Assembly (NCBI GenBank): GCA_028456385.1
Contig: JALNQF010000171.1
Coordinates: 1 to 64,000 of the forward strand
Reading direction: 5' to 3'
Length of the DNA: 64,000 bases
Source of the DNA: Ophiosphaerella korrae
Taxonomy: Eukaryota > Ascomycota > Dothideomycetes > Pleosporales > Phaeosphaeriaceae
The translations under genes and the position numbers were made by a program. The notes below the pieces were generated by a model, which saw nothing but the letters and a program-made list of their open reading frames with translations, searched no databases and was not told where the DNA came from. Positions 22,059 through 35,793 of this stretch are shown piece by piece. Position 1 is the first letter of the stretch. Each line of letters begins with the position of its first letter.

Positions 22059-25000
22059 TTACTCAAACTGGTTGTCCCGATCAACCCACACGTCTTCAAG
22101 CTCAGCAAAGTTGTGGAAATGTAATGGCCGATGCACGCTGTCATAGAAGCGCACAGGCGTATCGAGTCGGACATGTACGGGCTTCTTCTCCACCGTGCCA
22201 AACGTACTGCCCATGAAGCTGTAATTCCAAATGCCGTTGTCTGGGACAAGGAAATATCCTCTGATCTTGTCGGATAGGAGGAGTTGGCATTTTTCGCCGA
22301 AAGAGGTGCTGAAGCCGGAAGGACTGTCGGACATTGTGTCTTTGTTTTCCGCGCCCCATTTGTAGCCGTTGGGGGTGAGGGCCCACGCGGCGAGCGAGAC
22401 GGAGCCGGGGGTAAAGGATACTGTCATAGAGACAGTTTTCTTATCCCAGGATGCGTGGGCGTTCATGAGGCGGGCGTGCTGGGTCACATCGCTGGCTTGC
22501 ATGTATGGTGGTTCGTTGCCACTGACAGTGTGAATGATACCAAGTGGCTCGAGGTTGTCCAGATACTCATGTTGTGGAAGCTGCTTTGGTAATTGCACAT
22601 CGCGCGTGTTACCAACTTGTGGAACCATGACGATGGTGCTAATCTCCTTCACTTGATCGTTGTCTGGCGGTGATTTACCGTATAGATAGCCAGCCACTTG
22701 TACACGAAGATCAGCGATGGTAATGAAGCGCTTGAGCACGTTCTTTGGCATGACATAAGTGAAGTGACCTTCCTCCTTGACATCCTCTGAGTTGATGTAG
22801 ATGTTGTTCGATCGAGTGCGCAAGTTTGATGTGGCAACTGCTCTTGTGCGCCACTCAGTCTTGGAGCTGAAAGCCGCCTGCTCGTATTGCGAAGTAGTAG
22901 TGACGACCATTTCCTCACCATGGACATTCTGAGTCTTGGTTGTAACTGCGGTCAACTGCTGCTGTTCTTGCTGCTGCTTATCGATCTCGGCAGCTTGTTG
23001 TCGCTGCATTGAGGGCGCCGATATTTCCATACCCAAGATGATATCGCGCACTTCGCTACTAGTGAGTGAGGATGTGTTGACGTTGTTTTTCTTGCCATAA
23101 TCATTCAAAATGAGATCGCGAAGCTGCACTTCAACCTTGATCCAGTCATCGTCTGACAAAGTGGGCCAGATGTGATGCTCCTGGGTAATGACGTGCTTAT
23201 CGGGGCGAAGTAACAGCTTGGTCTTGTCCTGGTTGACATGGAGAGCACGTAATATCAATATCAGACGAGAGAACGCAGTGTAAGAAGAGATGGTCTTGAG
23301 CCACTCATCATACAGATTGAAAAGTACCATCTGCGGTCCGGTGGCACGGAGAATCATATCACCAAGCTTCTCAACCTTCATAGCGGCCTGGAAGGGAAGC
23401 TGAAGCTCAGATGCACGAATCGAGATATTGGGGAAGTCGAGCAAGTGGACTTCCAAAGGATCTAAGAGACCCTTTCGCGTGACAATAAGCTGCTTCGGCT
23501 GCTCTTCCACAGGTAGAGATCGAATAAGCGCAGCGACCTCCTCCGCAGTCTTCCATTTCGCAAGTTGACCAAGACGCTTCTGGCCAGCCCAGACACTTGT
23601 GTGAATGATCTTCAAAAACAGCTGTCCAGTTCGAGGATTGAAGATGAAGATGGCACCGTTGATCGGCTTTGTGGTCAAGTTACCTTCAAAGGTCTTGTGG
23701 ATTGTTACACGGTAGACATTGGTGTCGTCGATAAACAATTGAATCTGGTTGCTGAAGAGCTCCGAGTAATTCTGAGAGTTGAGGAACTCCTGACTGCTTT
23801 CCGAAGCGTACAACTGCAGACCTTTGCGAATACGCTCACGTAGGACGAAGAGCGCCGGGTTAGCTTTCATCACCTTCGCCATTGCCTGCTGAATGAGCTG
23901 CTTGAGACCAGGGAAGTATTGTCCGTATGCTGAGTATAGGTTATAGGCCAGATCGATACCAATCATCAGCCCAGTAGCTGAGGGATAAATGCTCATGCTG
24001 TCTTGAGTATAGTCGAGATACTTGGCACGTACATAACGCTCAATGTCGTGCGAGTCGTAATCACCATACCGCAGTTGGACATCGATCCAGAACTTGTTGG
24101 TAGTGGTAGCACTCATGGTATCTTTGGTATCGTAAAGCATAGAAGGAGGTGACACACTCCACTTGTGGCTCGCGAATAGCAGAATGTCAGCGCACGAACT
24201 GTTCATCTTGTATGACTTTCGGGGATGGATAGTCTCTTTCTGCACCGTCTCGATGCCCAGCGCCTCGAGTTCTTGATCGAAGACCTGACACAGATCCATA
24301 ACAACAGACTCATGAATCTTCTGCCATAAATGGGCTCGGAATATCTGAATCAGCGAGATTTTGAGCGTTGGGATCTTGCCATGCAAGAAGATACCCGTAA
24401 GATCAAGTTGGACCTGGAAACCAACGTAAACATTGGCTCGGTTTATGGTTGGGGACCACCAAAGAGTGAAGCGACGATTGGGGATCTGATTCAGACCGGA
24501 GCGCTGAGCATTGGTGAGTTTCTTGAACTTCATAGATTCTTCGAATCCACTGTTGTGTAGAACAAGGTAGTCATGGCGAAGGTAAAGCTGATCTTTATCA
24601 ACTCGAAATCCAGACCAGGCTGTCGATTGAGGCTCAAGCGTGATGCTTTTGATTTGGAAGCTGTCTATCTGAGGAATGAAGCGCTCACAGCCTTTCTTAC
24701 GAGCGAGAAGACATGGAACCTCAGATAAATTGCCGAAGATCTGGGCGAACAGTTGTGGAGACTTCTTAGTCCGAGAAGGATTCCACATATGACGACAAGT
24801 AGTCCATACATCGAAACCAAGAGATCGTGCGAGAGCCACAGTATCCCAAAAGAGGGTTTTGTGCCAAATCTCGCTCTGGGAGAAGCCGAACATATGCTCG
24901 GGATACACATACCAACCGTCTGTATCAATCAGGCCGGCAAGAACTGCCAAACGAACTGATCTGGAGTTCTTCATGAATATCTCGGGGATTCTCTTTTGAT

Positions 25001-28000
25001 CGGTCTGAAGTCCGGTCTCTTTTCCGATAAGAAGTCCCAATTCGTTAAGTGCATCGTGGAGCGTGTTGACAGAATTGGTTTTACTGCCAGTCGCGATCCC
25101 TTCGGTATTGAGAATATCACCCACAAGTGCCTCTTCTTCCTCAGGCTTCAATTCCCCATGAAGTCGACGTCCAGCTTGCAAACGCGTAACGCGTTGACGT
25201 TCAGCTTTGGACGATCGACCAAGAATATCTTGATTGACAATGTGTACATCATCGCTGTCTAGATTTTCGTCATCATCGCTTAGCTCGTCGTCGCTCTCGG
25301 CTTTAATCAAGTCTAAGTATTGATCGAAATCCTGGACGGCCGACGAAGAAGGCTGACATGGGAAAGAAGATTCGCAGGGGGCTTTTCGAGCGGTATACCG
25401 ACGCTTTGGAGAATTTGAGCAGCTTGAACTACGCTCGCGCTTTCTGGGAGCTGGAAGCCCAAGATCCTGAGACGATGACTGAGGCCGGACAGCGTCTGAA
25501 GTCTCATTTTCCAAAGTCTGATTAATATCCTCAGGAGGTACCCACAGTTTAGCCCGATCATGAATACGATCAGCATTGAAAGTCCAACCAGCTTGGATTC
25601 GCTGCTTAGTGATGGTTTGACGGACTTGACGTCGCTCTACACGTTCAGGGGCTTTCGCCTCGTTAACTGGAGGGAGAGGCCTATCAGTCAAGCGAAATCT
25701 ACCAACAGTCGCATATCCCAACTGGCCATGGCAGACCAGGTGGAGATCCAATTCAGCAGCATAAGAAGCTAAGAAGTTCCGTATTTCTTCCTCACGATTG
25801 CTGGAGGCTGTGGTGCCCTTTCGATTGCCATCTCCTAGCCAAAGTCCGAGGAAATAGGGATTGACTGAAACCGGTCGCTCTGGCAAGTCAAATCCTGGTG
25901 ATTTAAAAGCGTGATACTTTGCTTGCTCGCTGGATTCGAGGGCCGCAAAGTCTCGAGCTGTCATTTGTATTGTCTCAAAGCGCTCTGCCGCTATGACATT
26001 AGGTTTGTTTTCCCGATGAAGAACAAGGATGTGATTAGGCGTAACCACAAGATCCTCTTTGCGTCCATCAATCTTGATACGGTATAGACGCTCATCGCCT
26101 TTCACAATGTTGAAGGCACGTCGCGAATCTCCATCTGGGCCTAGGAGGAGATCGCCTTCTTTTACATCTTCGACATTGACCTCGGAGCCATCATACCGCA
26201 ACAACTTAGTGCCATTTGCGAGGCAAGCTTTCTCCCAAAAGAGACCCTCCCATGATGGGAAGGCCGTGGCTTTGAATAGTGTATGTTCAAGGATAGTCTC
26301 AACACCACCAAGAGCCTGGATGACGTCCGTTCGATACGCATTCAAGTTCCAGAGCTTACCATCGTGTCGCTGGCTTGTCCACCAGAATGGATTGCTCTTC
26401 ATATGCTGGTAGATCTTAAATTCAGTCCGAGCACGGAAACCCTTGTCGAAGCTGAGGGTGCTACGGTCCTTTTGGAACAGAGTGTTGATACGTGGAAGAC
26501 CACGATCCCAACTATCTTCCAAATCCTCGAGCGTCAATCGTCGATTCTGTTGCTGGGCTTCTTGACGCTTTTGCGAATATTCCATCCACACACGCTGAGA
26601 GTCGATGAATTCAGATTCCCAAGGAATAATATAGCGAAAGATGTTAGGGATGAGTGTCTCTTCATCATGAGACATACCAGCGCGGTAGTGGGTGACGCCG
26701 GTATCTGTCTGCTTTGACCAGCGTTTGTCACTTGTGGGGATAAGAATATGTGATCCAGATATCATACCTAGACCACCAAGCTCCTTCGGAGTGTAGAACA
26801 CGGCAGGTGGGAAACGCGAAGGCATCTTGGAGTTCAATCCAATCTTTACGCGTGTCTGGATTTTAGTCTCACACTTCACGATGGTGTCAAGTAAGTTGAC
26901 AGTTGACACCGCAGCCTCGCGGTAGTAAGTGAAGAGCGCAATCAGCGTGGTGTTCCATTTGTTTGCAATCTTGGTGAAAGTTGTCGAACCCGAGGACATC
27001 AGAATCTGTCGTATGCGGTTGTTAAACTTCTGGACATCCTCTTCTGTGACTTGTAAGAATGCGTCTGCTGTTCGCTCCTTCGTCGCGTTGTCAACCAGAG
27101 ACCACACGCTGTCTTTGACAGGAAACTCTCCCGTGAGATTGCGACTCTTGGGCAGAATGCGAACCTCGAAGCCAGACATGGAGAACAAAAGATTGGGGTT
27201 GTCTCGGCTGTAAACGCTAGCAAATGTATCATCCCACTCAATTGTCGTGACTGAGCGCGGAAGTCGGTTCTTCAAGTCCCAGAAAACTGCACGGCCCAAG
27301 TTGACGTCGTGGCGCATCAGCCGCATTCTAGAGTCGCGAGGCCAGCACTTCTTGTTCTTATACCCAATAACATTCTCGAAGTTGGGATCCGGATTCTCTG
27401 TCAAGAATCGCTGGATCAGGTCCCGTGACTCTTCAGCGGTGAACCTGAAGAATACCCATATGCGGTCAATGTATCTAGTATATAGTCGAATCGGGTGGCG
27501 AACCTCCGTTTCTTTGTCCTTGAATTGCAGGAAGTCGTTCGGGCTCTCTGGTGCACCAGCAATCTCATTTGCTCGCTGCAAGCCCAACAGGAGAATATCC
27601 AGCACCAATCCATAGAATTGGAAGACAAAACCTGAGAATTGAAGCCCACGAATCATACCGTAGGCATTGACGTGGTTCATATCCTTGTAGTTGAGTTGAA
27701 CGTTGTTCTTCGCTGTGATATAGTCCGCCAAGTTGTGATCCATGATTAACCGCAGCAATCGATTGAGCATGGTAAGATCAATCTTCTCATAAACTTTGGA
27801 GAGTTGTGTCTCGATCATGACGTTGCACTCGCTATCTTGGTGCTCCCAGACCTTGTCCAGATTGTTGATACCTTGTGCCCATTTGTATGTCAGCAGAGGC
27901 GGGACTTCAGAATCGGACGGTTTGATCCAGGCTGGAAACAGATGGCGCTGGTCTGCCTGGTACCAGAGATATTGATCAAGGTATGCGTCCGTAATTTTCT

Positions 28001-30851
28001 CCATTGGCTCAATGTCATATACTGGATTAATGTTACTGTAGTTATCGTTCATGTCAATGCCCACCTCCTTGAAGGCACGTTGTGTAAGAAGGAAACGCTT
28101 GATACGAGCCAATGTGGTCCCTGGTGAATCGTAGGCTTGCTCAATGAGGGCGAGCTCTTCACGCTGGCTTTGGTTGAGACGGCCCTTAACCGAATAAGCC
28201 TCTCGTAGACGTTCCAAAGCAAGAATCAGAATCTTTGTGTCGTGCTTGTAAGACACGCTTGGGAAGGGAATTGGCTGGAATTTCCGTGCTTCCAGCCAGT
28301 GAACCATTGTTGTGTAGATAGCGACGGCTTCCTCTGAGGAAACGTAGGGTCCATCCTTCATATAGTTGTGCTGCCGCTCTTGCTCTGCCTTCAGCCACAG
28401 CCGGGTCAACCTACCAAGATTCTTCTTCGCCACAGTCTTGTCTACAGTTGCACCTCGCCGGATACGCTCTCGGTTGTAGTGAGCGACTGAAATCCACCAA
28501 TCCGCCTTGCTTTTGACATAGCGCAAAATGATGTTTTCAATAGGTGCAGGTAGGCCAGGTACCTTCCAAGGAATGTTACTCTTCCAACAGCGCCATGCTT
28601 CCGAAAGATGCTGGAGAACTGTATGGACCTTGTTCTGCTTGATACCCTCGGGCATCATATCTGTGAGATCACTCATGACAGCAGCGCGGAGCTCCAAGTC
28701 GAAGTGAGACTCTACACGCTGCTTGGTGACAGTTTTGGCAACGCCCTTGCTGTGCCGACCCTCGAATTGACGTGAGAGGAGGTTACCGAGCCAGCGTTCC
28801 AGAAGAGGAATGATACCACGCATGAAAAATAGCCACACCCTCCAAGCAGGCGCCCAGAAACCACACCCGGGACCCTTGCCGACTGGGCCTGAGTTGAATC
28901 GGTAGTAAATGAGATGCTTCAAGTCCTTGCACGAGCGGATCTGGTGCATCAATTTGTACTTGTACCTGTACATACCGGTCAACTGGCCGACATGGTTGAA
29001 AGCATAAAGAATGCCATCAGCTAGTTGGAAAGCATCAATATTACCTAGGCGATACTGAACCTGGGCATCAACAATAAGCTTTGTCAAGCGAAGGATTTCT
29101 CGCATCAGATGGAAGGCATTTCCGAAGCGTGACTTCTTTCGCTCCTTAGTTGTCAGAGTCTTGACAGGCTTTAGATTGAAGTTGTAGTCAAGATGGAGGT
29201 ATGTCAAGTTCTTTCGATGAATCAGAAGGTTCAGCATATTATATCCTTGTCGGCAAACTTGTAATCCCGCCTCTACCCAGTCAATCTTGGTCTGTTGGAA
29301 GAACTTCGTGCTCTTGAGGGTGCGCATTAGATTTTGTTTGTTTTGTGCTTGCGGTTTCTTCTTGTGCAGCTCATTCAAGACAAACGTTTTCAGGAGTTTT
29401 TGATACGAGACCCGGACTTTGACAGGCTGGCCAGCAGGCACGTGCTCGAGATACCACTGTTTGACAAGAGGAACGTCTTGCGCCCTCACCATTCGACCCG
29501 ACCTCTTGTCAAATGGGTGTGGTGCCCACCAGAGAGCAATCGCGGATGCTGTTTCTGGTGTAGATAGGTCCTCATCAGCCATGAAGGGCTCAACCTCTTC
29601 TGGCATCTGGAAATCATCCTCATCGTCTTCATCGTTGCCGTAACCGAAAACTGTATCCTCGTGGCTGACGGAAAGATTCTTGGGCGCAACCGCGCGAGAT
29701 GATATTGGGTTGATGACCGGATCGAAATAGAAGGCAGGTAAACTAGGGTCTTCGGCGCGGACGTAGACAACCTGAGGATGTGAGTACCACGCAATCTTGA
29801 CACTGCGAGGCAGAGAATTGTAGAGGAAGGGGTACGAGACGCGGTACTCGGTACGAATCGGGGCACGGAAAATGATGCGGTCGATGGCATTGAACTCGCC
29901 AAAATCCTCGTCATTGGGGTCAATGTCTTTGTACAACGGTTCGAAACGAGGTCCTCCAGGTATGGCCACGTTCAAAGCTTTTGCGGTGAGGAAACTGTTC
30001 ATCTCAAACATGTGGAAGTAGTTCTTATCAACAATGTCACTTAGTAGCTGTCTGCTTAGACGGTACAAGGTTGCCATCTGAGGCAGGTCGAGATTCCATG
30101 TTTCATAGCTTGGCCCGTTGATGTGTGGAGTATCAAGTAAAGGTCGATGCTCGTAAAACCACTCGACTACCGGCCCATCTTCATCCTCGTCGAGCTCTAA
30201 CTGAATAGGCTCAAGAGGCTCTACGTCTTCGATGTTCTCTGAGTATGACAGCGGCGGTTCTTCGTCGTCAAAAGGAGGGAAGCGCATGCGCTTGAAATGC
30301 CGGCGATCGCTCTTCTCTTTTCGCATCGCTAACCACATTGCGGCCCATTGTGCATGAAAGACGGGTTCAATTACTCGTGGAACCTCGTTGACAAGGGTCA
30401 GACATCCGTTGGTGTGATATAGAACCTTGACATCTCGTCTACTCTCCCATGGCATGGGCATGTTCTCAAGAAGCTTAAGAACCGCATGGGGCATGAACTT
30501 CAAGGCGCCAAGGTAACTCCGCTTGTCGCTCGTGAATTTCTTCTGAGAAACATCACCAATGTCACGAAAGACTTTGCGTAGATGTTGCGGCGGCAAGTCT
30601 GCCTTTTGTGTCTCTACAAATCCAGCTTTGCGCTTTTCGCCGAACCTTTGGCGCTGTTGTCGCAACCAATCCTTCTTCTTTTGCGCAAACTTGGCTATCT
30701 GTGGGTCAACGGATGGTCTCGTACCAGGAGGCCCGACAGCCCCAGGCGCGCCAGGAGGTCCTGGAGGCGGAGGCGGTGGTGGCGCATAGTTGGCTCCTGG
30801 AGGCCCTGGCGGAGGCGGTGGTGGTGGTGGAGGTGGAGGAGGGAACGCCAT
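22059..30851 (-). CDS. PRP8: Pre-mRNA splicing factor Prp8, interrupted by an intein
   Basis: One uninterrupted frame of 2930 residues from MAFPPPP (30851); the eight codons open upstream look non-native. Without the 558-residue intein the host protein is 2372 residues, the normal Prp8 length. Order: Pro-rich N-terminus, conserved N-terminal domain, reverse-transcriptase-like and linker regions, endonuclease-like domain, RNase H-like domain and a C-terminal JAB1/MPN domain ending [11 protein letters not shown]. Prp8 is the central U5 snRNP protein that cradles the spliceosome catalytic core and regulates Brr2. The intein sits after residue 1542, between WEKA and SGFEESMK, the known Prp8 intein site. 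Spliceosome function therefore depends on protein splicing. Confidence 0.97.
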   Translation of the reverse strand: MAFPPPPPPPPPPPPGPPGANYAPPPPPPPGPPGAPGAVGPPGTRPSVDPQIAKFAQKKKDWLRQQRQRFGEKRKAGFVETQKADLPPQHLRKVFRDIGDVSQKKFTSDKRSYLGALKFMPHAVLKLLENMPMPWESRRDVKVLYHTNGCLTLVNEVPRVIEPVFHAQWAAMWLAMRKEKSDRRHFKRMRFPPFDDEEPPLSYSENIEDVEPLEPIQLELDEDEDGPVVEWFYEHRPLLDTPHINGPSYETWNLDLPQMATLYRLSRQLLSDIVDKNYFHMFEMNSFLTAKALNVAIPGGPRFEPLYKDIDPNDEDFGEFNAIDRIIFRAPIRTEYRVSYPFLYNSLPRSVKIAWYSHPQVVYVRAEDPSLPAFYFDPVINPISSRAVAPKNLSVSHEDTVFGYGNDEDDEDDFQMPEEVEPFMADEDLSTPETASAIALWWAPHPFDKRSGRMVRAQDVPLVKQWYLEHVPAGQPVKVRVSYQKLLKTFVLNELHKKKPQAQNKQNLMRTLKSTKFFQQTKIDWVEAGLQVCRQGYNMLNLLIHRKNLTYLHLDYNFNLKPVKTLTTKERKKSRFGNAFHLMREILRLTKLIVDAQVQYRLGNIDAFQLADGILYAFNHVGQLTGMYRYKYKLMHQIRSCKDLKHLIYYRFNSGPVGKGPGCGFWAPAWRVWLFFMRGIIPLLERWLGNLLSRQFEGRHSKGVAKTVTKQRVESHFDLELRAAVMSDLTDMMPEGIKQNKVHTVLQHLSEAWRCWKSNIPWKVPGLPAPIENIILRYVKSKADWWISVAHYNRERIRRGATVDKTVAKKNLGRLTRLWLKAEQERQHNYMKDGPYVSSEEAVAIYTTMVHWLEARKFQPIPFPSVSYKHDTKILILALERLREAYSVKGRLNQSQREELALIEQAYDSPGTTLARIKRFLLTQRAFKEVGIDMNDNYSNINPVYDIEPMEKITDAYLDQYLWYQADQRHLFPAWIKPSDSEVPPLLTYKWAQGINNLDKVWEHQDSECNVMIETQLSKVYEKIDLTMLNRLLRLIMDHNLADYITAKNNVQLNYKDMNHVNAYGMIRGLQFSGFVFQFYGLVLDILLLGLQRANEIAGAPESPNDFLQFKDKETEVRHPIRLYTRYIDRIWVFFRFTAEESRDLIQRFLTENPDPNFENVIGYKNKKCWPRDSRMRLMRHDVNLGRAVFWDLKNRLPRSVTTIEWDDTFASVYSRDNPNLLFSMSGFEVRILPKSRNLTGEFPVKDSVWSLVDNATKERTADAFLQVTEEDVQKFNNRIRQILMSSGSTTFTKIANKWNTTLIALFTYYREAAVSTVNLLDTIVKCETKIQTRVKIGLNSKMPSRFPPAVFYTPKELGGLGMISGSHILIPTSDKRWSKQTDTGVTHYRAGMSHDEETLIPNIFRYIIPWESEFIDSQRVWMEYSQKRQEAQQQNRRLTLEDLEDSWDRGLPRINTLFQKDRSTLSFDKGFRARTEFKIYQHMKSNPFWWTSQRHDGKLWNLNAYRTDVIQALGGVETILEHTLFKATAFPSWEGLFWEKACLANGTKLLRYDGSEVNVEDVKEGDLLLGPDGDSRRAFNIVKGDERLYRIKIDGRKEDLVVTPNHILVLHRENKPNVIAAERFETIQMTARDFAALESSEQAKYHAFKSPGFDLPERPVSVNPYFLGLWLGDGNRKGTTASSNREEEIRNFLASYAAELDLHLVCHGQLGYATVGRFRLTDRPLPPVNEAKAPERVERRQVRQTITKQRIQAGWTFNADRIHDRAKLWVPPEDINQTLENETSDAVRPQSSSQDLGLPAPRKRERSSSCSNSPKRRYTARKAPCESSFPCQPSSSAVQDFDQYLDLIKAESDDELSDDDENLDSDDVHIVNQDILGRSSKAERQRVTRLQAGRRLHGELKPEEEEALVGDILNTEGIATGSKTNSVNTLHDALNELGLLIGKETGLQTDQKRIPEIFMKNSRSVRLAVLAGLIDTDGWYVYPEHMFGFSQSEIWHKTLFWDTVALARSLGFDVWTTCRHMWNPSRTKKSPQLFAQIFGNLSEVPCLLARKKGCERFIPQIDSFQIKSITLEPQSTAWSGFRVDKDQLYLRHDYLVLHNSGFEESMKFKKLTNAQRSGLNQIPNRRFTLWWSPTINRANVYVGFQVQLDLTGIFLHGKIPTLKISLIQIFRAHLWQKIHESVVMDLCQVFDQELEALGIETVQKETIHPRKSYKMNSSCADILLFASHKWSVSPPSMLYDTKDTMSATTTNKFWIDVQLRYGDYDSHDIERYVRAKYLDYTQDSMSIYPSATGLMIGIDLAYNLYSAYGQYFPGLKQLIQQAMAKVMKANPALFVLRERIRKGLQLYASESSQEFLNSQNYSELFSNQIQLFIDDTNVYRVTIHKTFEGNLTTKPINGAIFIFNPRTGQLFLKIIHTSVWAGQKRLGQLAKWKTAEEVAALIRSLPVEEQPKQLIVTRKGLLDPLEVHLLDFPNISIRASELQLPFQAAMKVEKLGDMILRATGPQMVLFNLYDEWLKTISSYTAFSRLILILRALHVNQDKTKLLLRPDKHVITQEHHIWPTLSDDDWIKVEVQLRDLILNDYGKKNNVNTSSLTSSEVRDIILGMEISAPSMQRQQAAEIDKQQQEQQQLTAVTTKTQNVHGEEMVVTTTSQYEQAAFSSKTEWRTRAVATSNLRTRSNNIYINSEDVKEEGHFTYVMPKNVLKRFITIADLRVQVAGYLYGKSPPDNDQVKEISTIVMVPQVGNTRDVQLPKQLPQHEYLDNLEPLGIIHTVSGNEPPYMQASDVTQHARLMNAHASWDKKTVSMTVSFTPGSVSLAAWALTPNGYKWGAENKDTMSDSPSGFSTSFGEKCQLLLSDKIRGYFLVPDNGIWNYSFMGSTFGTVEKKPVHVRLDTPVRFYDSVHRPLHFHNFAELEDVWVDRDNQFE
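24552..26225 (-). mobile_element. Prp8 intein with LAGLIDADG homing endonuclease
   Basis: In frame within PRP8, 558 residues. Splicing motifs: Cys1 in CLANGT (block A), TPNH at 62-65 (block B), a terminal block ending HDYLVLHN, and Ser as the first C-extein residue. The endonuclease carries two dodecapeptide motifs, LGLWLGDG at 126-133 and LAGLIDTDG at 429-437, each with its catalytic Asp. Between them is an insert rich in Ser, Arg and acidic residues (about 220-370). All key residues are intact, so it may both splice and cut. Prp8 inteins are known in many fungi, often with a decayed nuclease; this one appears full length. Confidence 0.95.
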
Positions 30852-31439
30852 CGTGTCGTGTGTAACAGAGTGCACTATGAAGGGTTAGAAGCTGATCCGG
30901 CTGCACTATGTTTGTCTGAAGAAGGTAAAGGTAATGAGGCGAAGTAGTCCGAATTGAATCGGATGAAAGAACTGATGACTTGCCTCAAATATTCTCAAGT
31001 TGCTGCTGACCGGCTACTATTACAGCTGGCTGTTGTCGATGCCTAAGAATCCAGTCGGCAAGCTTTGCGCACGGCAAAGCGCCGCGGTTGAGGGTAAACA
31101 AGTCGCGTGCGTTCTCGCGTCGTGATTATTTCGATTTATATTAGCGTAGCAGTAAGGAGCGACTGGGCGCGGTGATTCAAGACTGCTCTCCCACGCGTTG
31201 CAGCGATGTGGTGATGGAGCTTTGCTAGCGGCGTCGCATGTTCGATGATATCTTTTCTTGAGGGTCGCGCCAGGCCCATTGAGCACGTGACATGCATGAG
31301 CCAGCCAGCCAAGAGACTAAGCCGCGTCCGACTTAGCCTCAGTTAAGCGACTGAATATTCGCACTCGACCGTCCCTGACCCGATTATCATCACTTGCAAC
31401 AGATAACTGTCCACGAACTCGCCGGGAAGTCTATCAAAA
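30852..31439. promoter_or_regulatory. Divergent promoter region, PRP8 and RPL34
   Basis: 588 bases between two divergent housekeeping ATGs. CACGTG-like sequence (GCACGTGACATG) lies near 31283. No TATA box is clear. Confidence 0.5.
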
Positions 31440-31966
31440 ATGCCGTCCTCCAGACTCACCTACGTATGTCGAGCCGAAAACCCATATCTTTCGCCCACGA
31501 TTTTGGAGGTGTGAAAAGGCACAATGGAGACTAACATACGGGCAGAGGCGACGTGCGCCATACAACACCAAGAGCCAGAAGGTCCGCGTGATCAAGGTCA
31601 GTAATGAAGCCATACAGATGCGTGCAACAAGTACTAAAGAACGGGCAGACACCTGGCGGCGAGCTCCGTTACCTGCACATCAAGAAGAAGGGCACTGCTC
31701 CTAAGTGCGGTGTAAGTTGGCTCCACGATGTCTTGCGAACTATCTTTGATGATTGCTAGGATTGCGGCACCAAACTCGCTGGTATTCCCGCCCTCCGACC
31801 CCGTGAATACGCCACCGTTTCCCGTCCCAAGAAGACCGTCTCGCGTGCGTATGGTGGATCGCGGTGCGCCAACTGCGTCCAGGACCGCATTGTCCGCGCG
31901 TTCCTGATTGAGGAGCAGAAGGTGGTTAAGAAGGTGCTCAAGGAGTCGCAACAGAAGAAGCGTTAG
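31440..31966 (+). CDS. RPL34: 60S ribosomal protein eL34
   Basis: Four exons: 31440-31463, 31546-31596, 31649-31711 and 31760-31966, giving 114 residues. Introns are 82, 52 and 48 nt, all GT-AG. The start [43 protein letters not shown] and the end [14 protein letters not shown] match eL34 throughout. The zinc-ribbon cysteines are present: CGDCG, and later CANC. The protein is part of the large subunit near the exit-tunnel side. The first exon is only 24 nt, as usual for intron-rich fungal ribosomal protein genes. Confidence 0.95.
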
Positions 31967-32578
31967 GTGGTCATGGTTCAAGGGATATGAGGCTTTAGCA
32001 TGTCAAAACTGGGGCTATCGGTGTTCATGTGCATTACGGGCAGTCTCCTGGTTCGGTCGGCTTTTACGATATCAAGGCGATTTCTGCATCACCCGACGTT
32101 CGCCAGAACAGTAGCGTAGTAGGATCACGAATACATCCACAAGCTACATGTTTCGAGCCCCAGTTGTGTTGGTGAAATTGTAACGTCGGGGAGTGAGAGT
32201 GCGATTGCTAGTGACGTGTAGGCTCCAAGAAGCATGTTGCGTGTTGTGAGTGGTTGTGCATGTAGCTGTTGATCCATCTCACCCAACTAGCGAAGCTTTA
32301 CATGCACCAGTGCCAAGAATAGCCTGTACTCAACAAGCAAGGCTGGCAGGGCGCATGTGGTTGGTGAGTCATTGGCCGGCCTCTCTGCTCCGCTTCTCGT
32401 GGGTTGTGCGGGTTCGTGCAGGACGACGGGGAACACATGATTGTGAGCTTCAGCACGCCTCGGCAGCGATTTGCCCAGTTTCTAGTCACCACATCAATTG
32501 GGCCTCCACCCACCAACCCTCGCGAATAATTCGCCCGAACTTGCACAGCGACATCGGGGGCGCCAGTCGCCAGCTGCC
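31967..32578. other. Intergenic, promoter of the Zn2Cys6 gene
   Basis: About 610 bases between two plus-strand genes. No gene seen. Confidence 0.5.
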
Positions 32579-34953
32579 ATGCTGTCATCCATCTCCATGA
32601 GTCCAGCCCAAGGCATTGCGCAACAACACGCCTTCGCACTGTCGCCCACCAGTCCGACCAGCACCCGAGGATTCAAGCGCTCGGCCTCGAGCGATGAGGA
32701 CCACGACAACGATGCCGATGCGCGGCCCTCGTCGGCACGCCGCAACACGGCAGTCAAGCGCGCCTGCAACGAGTGTCGCCAGCAAAAAGTATGTGATGTG
32801 TGATGCCCTGTTCCGTTACACCCCGCTTACCCACGGTGCTTTTTCTCTAGCTCAAGTGCAACGTCCAGCAAGACCCGTTTGTGAGCTGCAATCGCTGCCA
32901 AAAGCAGAATCTCCGATGCGTCATCGAGCCCAATTTCAAGCGTGTGGGCAAGCGCAATCGCAATGCCGAGATGGAGAAGGAGATGGAGTATCTGCGCGAG
33001 CGCCTGGCCCTGTATGAGGGCTCGCAGGCGCTGACCAGCCAGCCGACACTAAATGCCCCCGACCCGACCATGGACAACAGCCTCTTCGGCACCGGCCCTG
33101 CCACCAAGATGGAGGACGAGGCTTTCCTGCAGACCCAGCACCAGCAGGTGGCCGCCACGTCCCTGCTGGACCTACGCAGCGGCTCGCCCATGTTCTATCC
33201 TCTGGGCTCGGGCGACTCGCACGTGCGCCTCAGCCACAGCGAGGTCACTGAGCTGTTCAACGAGTACTTTGACCTGTATCACCCATTCCTACCTTTCCTA
33301 GACCAGACACGCTCGCCTGACGAATACCATTCGCAAGACCACAAGCTGTTGTTCTGGGCCATCATCAGCGTCGCAGCCCGCCGCCACAGCGGCCGGCCTG
33401 GCCTGTTGAAGGATCTTTCGAAGCCGCTCACCGATCTCATCTGGGACTCGATCCGGAACCAGCCGAACCATCATGTTGTAAAGGCATTGTGTCTACTTTG
33501 CACTTGGCCCATCCCAGCCGAACGCACCGTGACCGACCCAACATTCATTCTCTGTGGCGCCATGATGCAGGTCTCCATGCAGATAGGTCTCCATCAGCCC
33601 ACTCACGCCCAAGACTTTGTCCGGACAAAAGTACGATTACGGCAGGAAGACATCAATGATCGACTGCGAACATGGGCTGTCTGCAATATCGTAGCTCAAA
33701 CGTAAGTTGTTCGTCCTTCTTCGGAGTCCTTACTTAATGTATATAGGGTTTCTACTGGTAACGGACAACCATCAATTACCCTCTACAACTCTATGCTCGA
33801 ATTCGACATCGATGACGAAAACGATATGCGCATTCTTCCTCCTACCTTGTTTGTCCGATTACGCCAGGAAAAGGCTGCAGACCGAATAGGCAGACAGCTC
33901 TACTCAACCAATCGAGATCGGTCAGATGAAGAAGCCATCATCTATCTAAATATGCAAGCGGAACGACTAAAAACGGAGCGCAAATCCGTTGATGGAGTTG
34001 ACAATGGTGTGTTAGGTTGAAGCCCCTACTCTAGACTTATGACATGACTAATCCTTCCAGAACTTGAGGAGCTTTATCATCGTGCCGTATCATTACATAC
34101 CCATCTTTATTCATTCTTTGTTGCAGATCCTCGCCTCGAACGGCGCGATGACTTGGTCGCCTTATACTATGCCGCTACAGGCTACCTAGATCGCGTATTC
34201 AAACTCCACCGCGAGAATAAGCTGGCCTTTGTGCCATATTACATTATGCAAATGTCACTCGCTGCAGGCTTTGCACTGCTGAAAATTCTCAACTCTGATT
34301 TCGCAAGCAGATTGCAACCCGATCAAGGCCGAAAGTACGTCCTACAGACGGTAGACGTTCTGAGGAAGTCCAAAGTCTGGCCGAATGACCTATTGGATCG
34401 CTTCGCCGAGGTTTTAGCGCAGCTATGGAAAGAGAGTTCTCGGGGACGCAGCCTTCACAGCATGTCACAGTCCCCATCTGTCAGCAATGCAGGCATGACT
34501 ACCTTCAATCAAAACACCCAGCAACAGTCACTACCTCAATCACAATCAAATCACCGCAGGGATAGCTCTAGTATTCATGAAGATCCTCTGGGTTTGATAG
34601 TCCGAAGCCGAAAGAGCATGAGTGTGGTGTTTGATTGCGTCTGGCGGTGGCGAGAGGCGCAAGTCAGTGGTGCAGCAGATCAGCTCGATGCTACTATAAT
34701 AACCAATCCAACAAACCCAGATTCTTCTACAAACTCTACGCCACCCCCTGGTGTAGTCGTGGAAAATCCAGCCCATGGTCTACCAAACTTCAATCCTCAT
34801 CTTAACACGCTGAGCATGCCACTCCAGCTACCACAGGGACTTGCAAGTGCTAACAGTTTTGAGTTCTTTGATTCCGTATCCTGGATGTTAGACACGCAAA
34901 ACGATTGGAACCAGTACCCAGCTGGGGGATTTGGTCACGACTTTGGGACTTAG
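32579..34953 (+). CDS. Zn2Cys6 fungal transcription factor
   Basis: Four exons: 32579-32788, 32851-33701, 33747-34006 and 34061-34953, about 737 residues. The zinc cluster is at 63-93: C63, C66, C73, C83, C86, C93, split by the first intron between QQK and LKC. A short coiled coil follows (NAEMEKEMEYLRERLALYE), then the fungal regulatory middle domain (YHPFLPFLD, FWAIISVAARR, MMQVSMQIGLHQP, QTVSTGNGQPSITLYNSML). The tail is Asn/Gln/Pro-rich and ends in an acidic/aromatic stretch (FFDSVSWMLDTQNDW) that could activate transcription. Targets are unknown; a War1-like role is possible but not shown. It is not next to an obvious cluster. Confidence 0.9.
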
Positions 34954-35793
34954 AGCTTACTGTGTCAATCTGTCCTCACATGGATAGCATCTATTTTATG
35001 CCTTGGAAGCTCTATTGCTTCGAATATCTCTATTAGGTTCTTCGGTGTGTTACTTGACTATTTTAGCGCGGCGTTCTGGGAGGTCTGGCTGGCATGGAGT
35101 CCAAAGCTGCTGGAATCCATGCACTCATGAGCCTCATTTTTTTTTTCACTATTGGATCAATCCAAGATAGTAATTACTGCACAGCACTGTATTACGCCAA
35201 TATAAATACCTTAGAATAAAAGATTTCCTGGAAAGTCTGTTGCGTATCGTCCCAACGTCCATTTCTAAACTCTGCAATCAAGTCCTCCCTCCCACGCCAC
35301 TTTTCTCCCCTCATCCCAAACACACAACAAGCCCCAATGCCATGGACATCGACTGCGTCAAATCGTTCGTCTGCAACTTTGCTCACCTCCACCACTTCCC
35401 GTCTTTACCTTCTCAAACCCCTCCTCGCACCACAGTTTCCTACCTAGTAACCCGCCCTTCATGCCTGTGCAGACAGGACGGGCAGGCAATGTTAAATGCA
35501 ACAAGCATGTACCATGGGAGTTGTATGCCTTTGCACGCACCGCGCTCGGTTTATATGAATAGGGTATGTTACTTGCGTGGCGCGACGTAAGCGAGCGGAG
35601 ATGCGATCTGACATGGGTGTGGGTGAATGTATCGCATTGTCGCAGGATAATATGCCCGGGGAAAACTGAATGAGTAAAAAGGTAAAAGATCAAGGTGATA
35701 TTGAGTTGCGCAAAATCTATCCCAAAGTCCTTGACAGAAAACCAAATAAGTTGTCCAAACGCCAAAAAAAAATGCGCTACGAAATTTCACGCT
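34954..35793. other. Convergent intergenic region
   Basis: 840 bases between the 3' ends of the Zn2Cys6 gene and the alkaline phosphatase gene. A T12-type run lies near 35139 and an A9 run near 35764. No gene. Confidence 0.5.

Noticed and set aside
30852..30875. Upstream extension of PRP8 by eight codons
   Set aside because: The MAFPPPP start fits the family and the extra residues do not.
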